This document shows, piece after piece, positions 43,617-53,083 of a DNA stretch of 64,000 bases. Each line of letters begins with the position of its first letter. The first letter of the stretch is position 1. The position numbers and the translations under genes are program-made. The stretch comes from Flaccisagitta enflata (taxonomy: Eukaryota > Chaetognatha > Sagittoidea > Aphragmophora). The stretch is taken from assembly GCA_965153355.1 (NCBI GenBank), contig OZ231126.1, positions 5,208,001-5,272,000 on the forward strand, given 5' to 3'. The notes under the pieces were generated by a model, which saw only the letters and a program-made list of their open reading frames with translations, did not search any database and was not told where the DNA came from.

Positions 43617-46543
43617 AACAATAACAATAACAATAACAATAACAATGACAACAACAATAACAATAACAATAACAATAACAATAACAATAACAATAACAAT
43701 AACAATAACAACAACAACAACAACAACAATAACAATAACAATAACAACAACAATAACAATAACAACAACAACAACAGAGCCCAACGATGACAATAAAAGT
43801 GAGGACAGAAACCAATTACAGAAACCAATTTCTCCATTCACAAACCTTAAGTTTGGGAACTTCCAACGCCATGGCTACTGACAGGAACACGACGAGAGCC
43901 ATGAGCCCCGCGGCCACCATCCCGACGTAACCCACGTATCGTCTTCGTCTCGTCGTCGTCGTTGTCGCTCGACTTTCCAAGCGTCGAAGTAACTCGGCTG
44001 TCGATCCGTCCGCGCTCTCATTGTCAACTATGTCTCGCTGCGGATTACAATTGGCAATTAAGGATTTCACGTTTGATGCAGTGGCAGCTCAATCATTACC
44101 CTTGTCCTTTGAATATTTTCCTTCGTCAAAAAATGATGTTGCATGAATAAGTTCGTCATTGTTCGTGTAAGCACTTGTTAGCGTCGTCGTTTCTCCCACG
44201 GTTCTTTTGACTTCCACTTTGCACTCAATTTGCAGACTAAATACTTTGAGCTATCCCACCCACCAAACTGCGGTCAACCGCTTTTGCATCCCTACTTTTA
44301 TCTGACGGTTCAAGCGGCAGATCACCACACAAAGACTTTTAGCTCAACACGGACACTTATCAGTGGGTCACCTCTGCCATTCCTCCGATGCTTCTGCTCG
44401 ATTGCTTGTCAGTTGGTAAGTCACTCTTATAAGATTGAGGATCCGTCTCTAATATTTCAAATGGTCCCGGCGTGAGGGAAAGGCTTGCATGCTCTTCGTC
44501 GCTTGGAATGCCCATTGGTCGACTGTAGTTCTGTACAGATTCGTATCGAGACTAATTGTATGGTCTTATAAGACTTTTACGTTAAAGGCCGTGCACTTAA
44601 AAGTCCTGGTCTAATACCACACCAGTTGAGCTCAACAGGTTTATATTCCCAAAAGCCATATAAATAGATTAAACATCGATTGAGCCAAATGTAACAAGGC
44701 CAGACACACCAGATGAGCAGAAATGTGAAAACTGCTTGTAAATCTAAGATGTTAGTGACCGACGGACGTACGGATGTTCCAATTTAGTCGCGTCCGTGAC
44801 CAATAAAGATTCTTACTTCATTGTAAAGCATGAGGGATGGAGTTTCGGCGGCTAGAGCCGCGTCGGGGTCGCCATCCATCGGCGTCATCATTTTTGAGAT
44901 TTTGGGGAGATTCGAAATTAATTGAAATGAAAAATGAGATTTTTGCTTTTGGCTTCTCTGCTCCTGGAAAACCGTAAATCGGTCATGTTTGACCTTTTTT
45001 TTAAAGCATCGTCTAAAACTACAGGGTGTATCACATCAAACAGGACAAAAGAAAACGATGTATTTTTGTTTCTAGAAGTGCAAAATCATTTCTGAAAACT
45101 GTTTCTAAAAGATAACTTCAGACGATTTTTGAATGATACAGACTTTTGCTAGTCACGGTTAACACATACCCTCAACAAAACCATGAAAAAATGCCTTTTT
45201 TAGCAAAAAATGCTAATTTCTATCCCAATTTAAGGTTTTTCCTTAGATTTTCCTTGCTATATACAGATATAGATGACAAAAAATGGTCAGAAATGTTTGT
45301 CAGTTAAGCTAGGACACTGAAGATTGGGATTCCCACATGACCTTTATCAAAATTGTATTATTCAATATAGTTATTGACTTTTTTGTCAATGCGCATAAAA
45401 ATTTTTTGTGATGAAAATTACAAAAAAGTCTCTGGACCCAACCAATACTGTACAATTTTCTCATTTTTTGCACAGGTATGATTCTACCTCACAATATCTT
45501 TATTTCAAGACCATTGCCAGGATTGTAGCACCATTTGTTTGGAAATAAGAGTGGGATAAAAGGATGCTTGTCAATGCACAACAAAACAAGAAAAAACTCA
45601 AAGTAAAAACTGTACTTTGCTTTAAATAATACAAAGGGATTCAGTTTTCTTAATGAGCCTTTGGCAAAATACAGATATAAAAATCGTTTTTCAAGAGCTT
45701 TCCGAACCTGTTTACAGAATCATTCTACCATTTCTAGAAGCAAAGATACATCGTTTTCTTTGGTCCTGTTTGGCGTGGTACTCCCTGTAGTGGAATGTTC
45801 ATTGATGTTTGGGTCCTGCTGAGTATGGGAGGTGATGTTAATATGCATCGTAAACTGATTGTTGATCAACTTTGACATTTCTCCCTTTGCATTTCAGCTA
45901 CTGTTGAAATGGCGATCGTTATTTGGATCCCGCAGTGTTGATGCAAATGCACTGTTGGATGATCAACTCATTCTTTCCTCTCTTCCCTTTCAGCTACTAG
46001 TGGAATGGCGATCATTATTTGAATCCCAATGTGTTGCTTCAAATATACCGTTGGATGATCAACTCATTCTTTCCCCTTTTTCGCTCAGCTATTGGTGGAA
46101 TGGCGATTGTTATTTGGGTCCCGCGGTGTTGATGCAAATATACTGTTGGATGATCAACTTATTCTTTCCTCTTTTTCTCTCTCGGCTGCTGGAGGAATGG
46201 CGAGTGTTATTTGTTCATAATGTACTGTTAAATGATCAACTCATTCTTTCGTATCTTCCCTTTAAGCTACTGGTGGAATGGCGATCGATATTTGGGTCCC
46301 GCGGTGTTGATGCAAATGTACCGTTGGATGATCGACTCTCGTGACCAGTCTTTGTTCCACCGCATGGAGAAGATGCAAGGAGATTATTCCCTCTACCGAT
46401 GCCACACCATCATGAACTGCACCAAGACGTGTCCCAAAGGACTCAATCCGGGACAAGCCATCGCCGGAATCAAGAAAATCATGATGGACTATGGAAAAGA
46501 AAAGGAAAAGCACGAGCAAGCGCATGGCAAACAAGCCAAATGA
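40106..46543 (+). CDS. SDHB: Succinate dehydrogenase iron-sulfur subunit, mitochondrial
   Basis: Five coding exons: 40106-40355, 41554-41652, 42148-42282, 42714-42882 and 46267-46543; 309 residues. The subunit passes electrons from the flavoprotein to ubiquinone in complex II of the inner membrane. It has a Ser/Ala-rich presequence of about 55 residues. The [2Fe-2S] cysteines are Cys114, 119, 122 and 134 (SCREGICGSC), the [4Fe-4S] cysteines Cys206, 209, 212 and 216 ([12 protein letters not shown]), and the [3Fe-4S] cysteines lie in [11 protein letters not shown] (263, 269, 273). [16 protein letters not shown] and [16 protein letters not shown] are also conserved. The exon 1 donor lies at the edge of a MITE. 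The acceptor side of exon 5 is in a five-copy tandem array, and the copy used has a weak AAG acceptor. A small gene lies antisense in intron 4. Confidence 0.97.
40359..41442. mobile_element. MITE with TA target duplication in SDHB intron 1
   Basis: Ends CAGTAGATC...GATCTACTG flanked by TA on both sides (40357-40358, 41443-41444). The outer 49 bp are inverted with two mismatches. Most of the interior also folds back (a second palindromic pair at about 40990-41330 around GTTGCTATGGAAACG). No ORF. The TA duplication and CAG end suit a Tc1/mariner-type transposase. The left TA is the T and A of the exon 1 donor GTA. Confidence 0.8.
43113..44891 (-). CDS. Hypothetical single-pass membrane protein, antisense in SDHB intron 4
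   Basis: Three proposed coding exons: 44817-44891 ([26 protein letters not shown] donor), 43846-44037 (CAG acceptor, GTTTGT donor) and 43113-43451 (acceptor GGCCAG, less certain), about 201 residues. Exon 2 has an acidic start, an Arg cluster ([12 protein letters not shown]), then one strong membrane segment ([19 protein letters not shown]); the Arg before the segment suggests a cytosolic N-terminus. The C-terminal exon is charged ([33 protein letters not shown]). I recognise no family. An (AAC/AAT)n microsatellite fills the second intron. The exon 3 boundary could instead be further upstream, in the frame reading [11 protein letters not shown]. Confidence 0.55.
43541..43776. repeat. (AAC)n/(AATAAC)n microsatellite
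   Basis: About 235 bp of AAC and AAT trinucleotides. Poly-Asn, poly-Leu and poly-Val frames over it are artefacts. It lies in SDHB intron 4 and in an intron of the antisense gene. Confidence 0.97.
45022..45787. mobile_element. MITE with TA target duplication in SDHB intron 4
   Basis: Left end CAGGGTGTATCACATCAAAC and right end ending in CCTGTTTGGCGTGGTACTCC-CTG are inverted copies over about 60 bp, including ACGATGTATTTTTGTTTCTA against its inverse with few changes. TA flanks at 45020-45021 and 45788-45789. 766 bp, non-coding, Tc1/mariner-like by its ends. It sits just upstream of the antisense membrane-protein gene. Confidence 0.75.
45862..46335 (+). repeat. Five-copy tandem array of the SDHB exon 5 acceptor and exon start
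   Basis: Units of 81-97 bp, each holding a pyrimidine tract, an acceptor and about 65 bp of exon start (TGGTGGAATGGCGATCG type). Exon-start positions are 45898, 45994, 46089, 46186 and 46267. Copy 1 has an in-frame TGA and copy 2 a TAG soon after the acceptor; copy 3 has CAG and stays open for a while; copy 4 has lost its AG. Copy 5, used by the gene, has TTTAAG. Only copy 5 continues into the rest of exon 5. Confidence 0.9.
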
Positions 46544-47358
46544 TGGAGATAGGAAGGAAGGATGGAAGGATGAAGGAAGGAAGGAAGAAAGAAAGGAAGG
46601 AAGGAAGGAAGGAAGGAAGGAAGGAAGGAAGGAAGGAAGGAAGGAAGGAAGGAAGGAAGGATGGAAGGATGGAAAGAGGAAGCAAGCCAGCCAGCCAGCC
46701 AGGAAGGAAGGAAGGAAGGAAGGAAGGAAGGAAGGAAGGAAGGAAGGAAGGAAGGAAGGAAGGAAGGAAGGGCTTGATGTATATGGCTTGATGTATATGG
46801 CTGGAAACTACAGAAAAACAAAGAAAGAAACAAGGAAGGGGACCCTATGTAGGAATTGTGGGAAGATATGGACTGAGGAGATCAATATTGATTACAATTG
46901 TTTAAACGGGAAAGCTACTTTCTTTACTTGATGCCAAGAGGCGACTCTCGGTTGGTCATGCTTCGTTCAATCCCGATACTCTCGCTATCATTACTTAAAG
47001 CTTTTTTTTTTTTTTTTGGCAAGCAGTTATAATCACAACTTGTGACCTTGTGTTTTATAACTTTTTTTTCGCGTGAACTTTAAATCAATGAGATATTGAT
47101 CTCTAGAGTGACAAATTATAAGAAAGATTAAACTGTGATACTATATCAACAAAGAGAGATTGTCTCCCGCTTGAATATCCGTTTGAAATATATCCGGCTT
47201 TCATCACGTGTCTTCGTTGTCGTAACGCGTGTCACAAATACGCGTCTCTCGCGCTTCCTTGCGCCGATTTGCCCTTCTCCGACGTTTGTGACCACAAAAC
47301 CAACGACTGTCCTCAGCGAGGAGGAAGAGGAGAAGGTAAATCCTTCGATAACCGAAAG
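46544..47358. other. Spacer between SDHB and V-ATPase G
   Basis: Contains a (GGAA)n microsatellite (46550-46770, with a CAGCCAGC interruption) and AT-rich sequence. It also holds the SDHB 3' untranslated region and the promoter and leader of the next gene. No further gene seen. Confidence 0.6.
46550..46770. repeat. (GGAA)n microsatellite
   Basis: About 220 bp of GGAA/GGAAGGAT units starting within 10 bp of the SDHB stop codon, so it is transcribed as SDHB 3' untranslated sequence. Confidence 0.95.
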
Positions 47359-49490
47359 ATGGCGTCGCAAAGCGCAGGAATCCAACAGCTTCTTATCGCC
47401 GAGAAGAGAGCCGCCGAGAAAGTGAGTTAAAATGGTTGTTGAATATTGAATTTCAGGGATGACATCTGAGAAATGAACATGCCGAATTGCCGATGTGTAA
47501 GCGATGCGGAGGCCAGGATGGGTGCCTAAGATCATGACAAGGCCTATCATCTGGGTTGTCAAAAAAGCCACTTTTTTTAAAAAAAACAGTTTTAGCCGGC
47601 TAAAATGGATTAAACCGGCTAAAATCCTGTGTTTTTTCAAACGCCGGATTTTTTCAAAAATGCGCCATGGAAGTAGTAGCAATCAGTATAAATATGCTAA
47701 AATAATGTTGATATATAGTGCTAGATGAGAAAAAAAGCTACACTTGACCTTGTTAGCGATGGAATCAATAACAGTTGGAGCTGCAGTCACCTTTTGATGT
47801 CTCTCAACTGATCAATCCTAAGTCACCTTTTTATCCTATGATGAAGGTAAGCGAGTAAGAGAAATGATCAGGGATCAGGGATATGATCAGGGAAATACAG
47901 TAGGACCCCGCCTCATCGGTCCCATTGGGACCAAAGATTTTTCACCTTTATCTCAGGTTTACCTTTAAAGAGAGGTAAAATAACATTAAATACTATAATT
48001 TGGGACCTGAAAATGTTGACCTTTATTGATGGGGAACCTTTAAAGGCGGGGCTGTTATTGCGGGGTCCCACTGTATTCAGAGAAATGATCAGAGATTGTG
48101 ATTTGTGGTTCAATTCACGATTAAATTGATTAAATATGATAAATTTAATGATATATCAATAAGGCGCATGTTTGATAAAAAATTTGGAATTTTCCCCTGC
48201 CACTAGCAACACGGATAACTAAAGAGAGAAAAAAGAGGTGTATGATTTTGAGAGGAATACAAAAAAAGAGGTGTATGATTTTGAGAGGAAAACAACAGCT
48301 GCTCTGAAGTCAAGACAAGAAAAAATTCGTTGAAAAAAAACCTGGTTTTTGGGAAATTTTGGATTTTCGGTGATTTTACAAAAATTTTTTTGAAAAAAGC
48401 CAATTTTAGCCGGCTTTTTTCAAAAATCGTTTGAAAAAAGCCAATTTAATCCAGCCGGTTTAATCCGGCTTTTTTCAAGTGGCTAAAATCAGCGTGACAA
48501 CCCAGCCTATCATTACATGCCTATATGGCCTATCATGACATGGCCTATCATGACATGGCCTATCATGACATGGCCTATCATGACATGGCCTATCATGACA
48601 TGGCCTATCATGACATGGCCTATCATGACATGGCCTATCATGCGCTAGAATAGATTAATTAATCATGCGGCAGACGTATATGGTTTTAAAAACTGCCTGC
48701 AATGGTCATTAACATTCAATTTTAAGAACACGCGGGAACATAGGAAGATATTTGACATCAAATTGGTGATACCTCAGGTCCTGACTGCTAATTAAATGCC
48801 GCCATCATTCCTCTCTTCAGGTGGAAACCGCGCGGAAGCGGAAGCAGAAACGGTTGAAGCAGGCGAAAGACGAGGCTCAAGCGGAAGTGGAGGCGTATCG
48901 TAACGAACGCGAGGCCACGTACAAGGAACGCGAATCCGCCCACATGGGATCAAGAGGAGATTTGGAGGCACGGATCAACGGACAGACGGAGCAAAAACTC
49001 AAAGACGTCGAAACCGCCTTTCAAAGTCAGTGAAATGATCATCGTCACCATCAACATCATCATCATCACGCTCAACATCATCATCATCATCGTCATCCAC
49101 ATCATCAGCGTCATTATCATTACCGTCATTATCATCACCGTCATTATCATCACCGTCATTATCATCACCGTCATCACCATCATCATTGTTTCTGATCTCT
49201 TCGCTGAAAATGACGTTGTGACAGTATGTGATCATATGTGGCCCCTTGATTGCCATCATTTGCCTGTGTGTCATCTGTCGGTCTGTCCGGCAAACTGTCC
49301 ATTTGTGTCGGCTATCTTGGTCTCGGGTGGGAAAACCGGCAGCGATTTGATTGAGCCCGCCTTACAAAAACTTGTCTTCTTATCTCATTTACTTTGCGCA
49401 GAAAACAAAGACGATGTGCTAAATGGTTTGATGGATCTAGTCATGGATGTGGAACCCCAACTACACAAAAATCAAAAACATTTTCTTTAA
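47359..49490 (+). CDS. ATP6V1G: V-type proton ATPase subunit G
   Basis: Three coding exons, 47359-47421, 48821-49025 and 49402-49490, with GT-AG introns and consistent phases, encode 118 residues, the same as human ATP6V1G1. The N-terminus MASQSAGIQQLLIAEKRAAE is almost the family consensus; RKRKQKRLKQAKDEAQAEVE is the long helix that pairs with subunit E to form the peripheral stalk of the V1 sector. GSRGD in the middle and the C-terminal NKDDVLNGLMDLVMDVEPQL match the family. It works on the cytosolic side of acidifying organelles. Intron 1 holds a hAT-like MITE and intron 2 begins with a (TCA)n run. Confidence 0.96.
47551..48505. mobile_element. hAT-like MITE in V-ATPase G intron 1
   Basis: Ends CTGGGTTGTCA...TGACAACCCAG, flanked on both sides by the 8-bp word CCTATCAT (47543-47550, 48506-48513). 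Sub-terminal inverted words such as TTTTAGCCGGCTAAAATGG and TTAATCCAGCCGGTTTAATC extend the inverted ends to more than 100 bp. 8-bp duplications are typical of hAT elements. Caution: CCTATCAT is also part of the flanking 15-bp tandem repeat, so part of the match could be array sequence. Confidence 0.65.
47898..48073. mobile_element. Small pogo/mariner-like MITE nested in the hAT-like MITE
   Basis: 176 bp with ends CAGTAGGACCCCGC...GCGGGGTCCCACTG and TA on each side. The interior has GGTCCCATTGGGACC. It lies inside the 47551-48505 element, so it inserted later. Confidence 0.65.
48527..48645. repeat. 15-bp tandem repeat GGCCTATCATGACAT
   Basis: About eight perfect or near-perfect units next to the right end of the hAT-like MITE; one related unit (GACAAGGCCTATCAT) lies left of that element, so the element probably inserted into the array. 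Confidence 0.9.
49040..49185. repeat. (ATC)n-type microsatellite
   Basis: Degenerate ATC/CATCATT array including a 15-bp unit (GTCATTATCATCACC) repeated four times, at the start of V-ATPase G intron 2. Confidence 0.9.
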
Positions 49491-49855
49491 ACTGTAAACC
49501 AAGGGATGAACCTATGTATAGAAATAGGGAGAATGTTTTCCGGCTTTTCATATCAAAATTGACCGCAGATGTCTAGTCGCCTATTTTTTTACGTTTTACA
49601 CGTCCATCGCTGTGTTTTGAAAGACCGTCTCGTGGTGTTCCGGATTTGATGCAATTTAGTCGTTTGTACTGTTCAATCCAATGGCTCGGTCAAATGTCAC
49701 ATGCAAGTGAATCTTCGCTATCTCTTTTCAACTCTATCTATCAGTCGTTCCCTGAATCCCTGTGTAATGAATTCATTGGTAGTGAGGGGGAGCGAAGCTT
49801 TTTTGTCCTTTTTTCATAGTGGAGTTAATGTATGACACAGCATGTCAGTGGACTA

Positions 49856-50097
49856 AATCTAAATGAATCTAAATGAATCTAAATGAATCTAAATGAATCT
49901 AAATGTAAATGGATCTAAATCTAAATGAATCTTAATCTAAATGAATCTAAATGAATCTAAATCTAAATGAATCTAAATCTAAATGAATCTAAATCTAAAT
50001 CTAAATGAATCTAAATCTAAATGAATCTAAATCTAAATGAATCTAAATGAATCTAAATGAATCTAAATGAATCTAAATCTAAATAAATCTAAATGAA
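49856..50097. repeat. AAATGAATCT/AAATCT tandem array
   Basis: About 240 bp of AAATGAATCT and AAATCTAAATGAATCT units. The word GACACAGCATGTCAGTGGAC occurs just before and just after the array, so the expanded block includes a duplicated flank. Confidence 0.9.
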
Positions 50098-50581
50098 TGA
50101 CACAGCATGTCAGTGGACTAAATCTTGATGCCGTTTTAGTTTGTACATATCTCTTGGTAAAATATAGCAACTAGGTTACTCAACACACCGCAAAAGATTT
50201 TTCAAAGGTTTATTCAGCAGATTTAAATTTTAATAGGTTTTTTATGCAAGGTTCGAACCGATGCATATTCTCGCACCCCCTCACTATCATTGGATACGAC
50301 TAAAGCCGATTTTTTTCTGGTCAACATATTTTGCTCAGTTTTGGTTTTCTTAAACATGAAAAAAAAAACAACAGTGGTTAACTTCGTCATTATTGATGTT
50401 GAGCATCAGATCTGGGGCACCTTGATGTGCGCTTTAAAAATCGTGGTTCATATCATATCAAAACGACTCTACAATAACACAGTACGCGCGCGCCGAGCTT
50501 TTTGCTGATGAATAACTGCCATCGTTTTAGTGTGTGTTATTTCTTTGACCGGTATATACTATTTCTAACCATATCTAAATG

Positions 50582-50584
<3 letters not shown>

Positions 50585-50669
<85 letters not shown>
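50585..50669. repeat. (TC)n microsatellite
   Basis: About 85 bp of pure TC. Confidence 0.97.
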
Positions 50670-50672
<3 letters not shown>

Positions 50673-51243
50673 TTTAAAATGTAATAAATTTACATTGAAT
50701 CTCTGTCTCAAATTTAAGGATTTTTCCATCTCTTTGTCAAATTGGTAATAAGTCGTGATCTTTTTAACCATTCTCATAAATATCATAAAAGTTGTGTGTG
50801 GAGTTTTGCATACACAGCCATTCATTACCATCAATTGAGTTCACCAACAAGTCCATCAGGCAGCTCGTAATCTCTCTTTTTGATAATGTGCATCTCTGTA
50901 AAGTGACTGTTTGATCTTGGTCCATAGATGACCTTTTTTTCGCTCTCTTTGATAATATTTTTGGAACATTCCTTTTCATCTAAAAAAAAATATTCTTTTG
51001 CTCCGTGAATTTGTCTCATAGAATCGTCTTCGTTTTATCGAGCACGCTCATATAAACAATTATTCAGCTTGCTGTATTTTTCTCTTTCTTTCTCTTCTTC
51101 TCTTTCTCTCTAAGAAGTTAGAAAAACGGTAGACATCTCGGTTGAAAACCGTGGCGCATTTTGTGTAGCGTCACGTTGGTCTCGTCGGGAAAGAGTTCGA
51201 AACTGAAACTCAAAACTACTTCAATTCGAATTGTTGTTCCAAA

Positions 51244-52676
51244 ATGTCGCAATTCCCCGTCAAGACGAAAAGAGGCCGAGCAGCCGTCAGGTATCGTCAT
51301 AGGGCGTGTTTTTAGTGAAGATGAAAAACGCGATAATTCCCGTTGAAAGCGTTTACAGCGTAAACACATTTAAGAATTTCAACTGTCCCTTGAAGTGAGT
51401 GAAGTAAGTGAGCCTGTGAATGGAGTGAGCGAAGGAGCGAAGCAAGCGCAGTGAAGCGGAGCGCTGCAGAGCAAGTGAACGGTGCAAGTGAACAAACGTA
51501 GCGAGCGACCAAGTGGCACGTTCAAAACGCGATTGTCTCTGACTAGAAACGCCACCTCACCCGTATGGCCGTATTATGTAAACTTATGTTTAAAGCTTTT
51601 TTAAGATTTCCTAGGCCGCCAACACGGCTACCCTCGTCTCGTATGGGTGTGTAGGGCCTGTATTTAATGTCAGTTGATCATTTGGGCAGGAACAGTGAGG
51701 AAGAAGACCGCAAAAAAAAAAAAATGATCTAAGACAAGTGTGACCGATCAACCAACGGACAGACAAAGCGGGGTGAACACTGAACAGTCGTGTACCACGC
51801 GACTAAAAACCTTGAAAAATTTATTGAACTTCTAATGTTTTGACTTATGACCCAAATTTAGTCAAAAGTTAAATTAATGGTCTGAAAATGTCGCGATGAT
51901 GTCTTCGATGATAACTGACATCAATTTGTCTTTGCAGCGATTCACAAAAGATCTTCAACGAGGGGGCGATTCGTTACAATTTGGGCGTGATTGATTATTG
52001 CCGGACGTCCATGTCCGCCTTGTCCGGAGGAGCAGCCGGAATTCTAGGACTCACCGCGCTCCAGGTAACCTGGTAACCCGGACCAATGACGTCAAAGCTA
52101 ATATGAGTATGTACATGGTACGGTACTCTACGGGTCTGCTAACAAGGCTGAATACACGGCCACCACAAGTGCGTGCGGGTGGGCCGAAGCAGGGGCAGTG
52201 ATGATGGTCATCAGTGTGTTTGGACACGCATGGACGATGGGGTCAAGGAATGCCATCATGAGTTAGCGCGACCGATCGACAGACCGGCCCAGATAGAAAA
52301 CACTCTGGAAGTTGGAGTCTGTAATGTATAAAACTAACAGATAAGCACGAGAATATATCCATATAGAATCATTTTGCGGGGAGAGAAAAATAGAAAATAT
52401 GTCCTAATGACTGACAGTCTACTGTAGATCAAACCCATCGCGTGCATACTGATCATATTTTTCTCTCCTTTTCCTTTCCGTTGACAGGGTTTCATCTTCT
52501 ACTTCATTTCGGCCTTTTCGTTGTCCATCATGTTGCTCGTGTTCAAAGCCGGCTTAAAAACGTGGGATCAATATTTCTTATCACGATCTCCCGTTCTAAC
52601 GGGCGGACTCATGAATCAATTGTTTACCTTCTTACTATGTTGGACGTTTCTCTACGGAATGGTGCACGTTTATTGA
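51244..52676 (+). CDS. EMC6: ER membrane protein complex subunit 6
   Basis: Three coding exons, 51244-51290, 51938-52064 and 52488-52676; 120 residues (human 110). The N-terminus [15 protein letters not shown] is variable and basic. Then come [50 protein letters not shown] and the ending [11 protein letters not shown], all diagnostic for EMC6. Three hydrophobic segments are visible. In the family the protein is part of the membrane core of the EMC insertase, which inserts tail-anchored and multi-pass proteins into the ER. The polyadenylation signal AATAAA overlaps the end of the gene (52679-52684). Intron 1 holds a quasi-repeat of GTGAGCGAAGGAGCGAAG-like words at 51395-51510. Confidence 0.96.
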
Positions 52677-52678
52677 TG

Positions 52679-52684
52679 AATAAA
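52679..52684 (+). terminator. Polyadenylation signal of EMC6
   Basis: AATAAA two bases after the EMC6 stop codon; the 3' untranslated region must be very short if it is used. Confidence 0.5.
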
Positions 52685-52827
52685 AAGACGCTCTCGAGCG
52701 AATGACACAAACTTGCTTTACGTATGATAGGATTCGAAATACTAGATTTTTCGGATTTTCATTCTTATTCTAAATTTCCATTTTGAAAATTTGTCTCATT
52801 CTCTTTCCTTCTTTCTTCTTCTATTTT

Positions 52828-52898
<71 letters not shown>

Positions 52899-53083
52899 GG
52901 GATTCAAACCATATCTATACATGATGATTTACCCCTTTTAGTCACATTCCAGAAACTTGACCTGTGTGATAAGGAATAAAGTGAAGAATCAATTTTCTCG
53001 CATTTTAAAAAGCATTTCCGCAATGACATTGAAACAATGAATAACAATCATTTGCCTCAATCATAAGCTGAAGTCACACCATC
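52685..53083. other. Spacer between EMC6 and COQ2
   Basis: About 400 bp with a (TC)n run at 52831-52895. Must contain the COQ2 promoter; no motif assigned. Confidence 0.55.
52831..52895. repeat. (CT)n microsatellite
   Basis: 65 bp of pure CT, about 190 bp upstream of the COQ2 start codon. Confidence 0.95.

Larger units (their letters stand above)
49491..51243. other. Spacer between V-ATPase G and EMC6
   Basis: No gene recognised. It holds a hexamer array (49856-50097), a direct repeat of ATGACACAGCATGTCAGTGG (49834 and 50097) flanking that array, and a (TC)n run (50585-50669). Confidence 0.6.

Noticed and set aside
43430-43841. Poly-Leu, poly-Val, poly-Asn and poly-Cys open frames
   Set aside because: They are translations of the AAC/AAT microsatellite in six frames.
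46089-46344. SDHB exon 5 starting at copy 3 (CAG acceptor)
   Set aside because: The copy runs into the next intron-like spacer and a frame change. Only the copy at 46267 gives the full conserved C-terminus.
48527-48645. CRISPR-like array of 15-bp units
   Set aside because: Simple tandem repeat without spacers, in a eukaryotic intron.
50235-50285. tRNA gene (GGTTCGAACC word)
   Set aside because: Only the T-loop-like word is present; no acceptor stem, D-arm or anticodon arm can be drawn.
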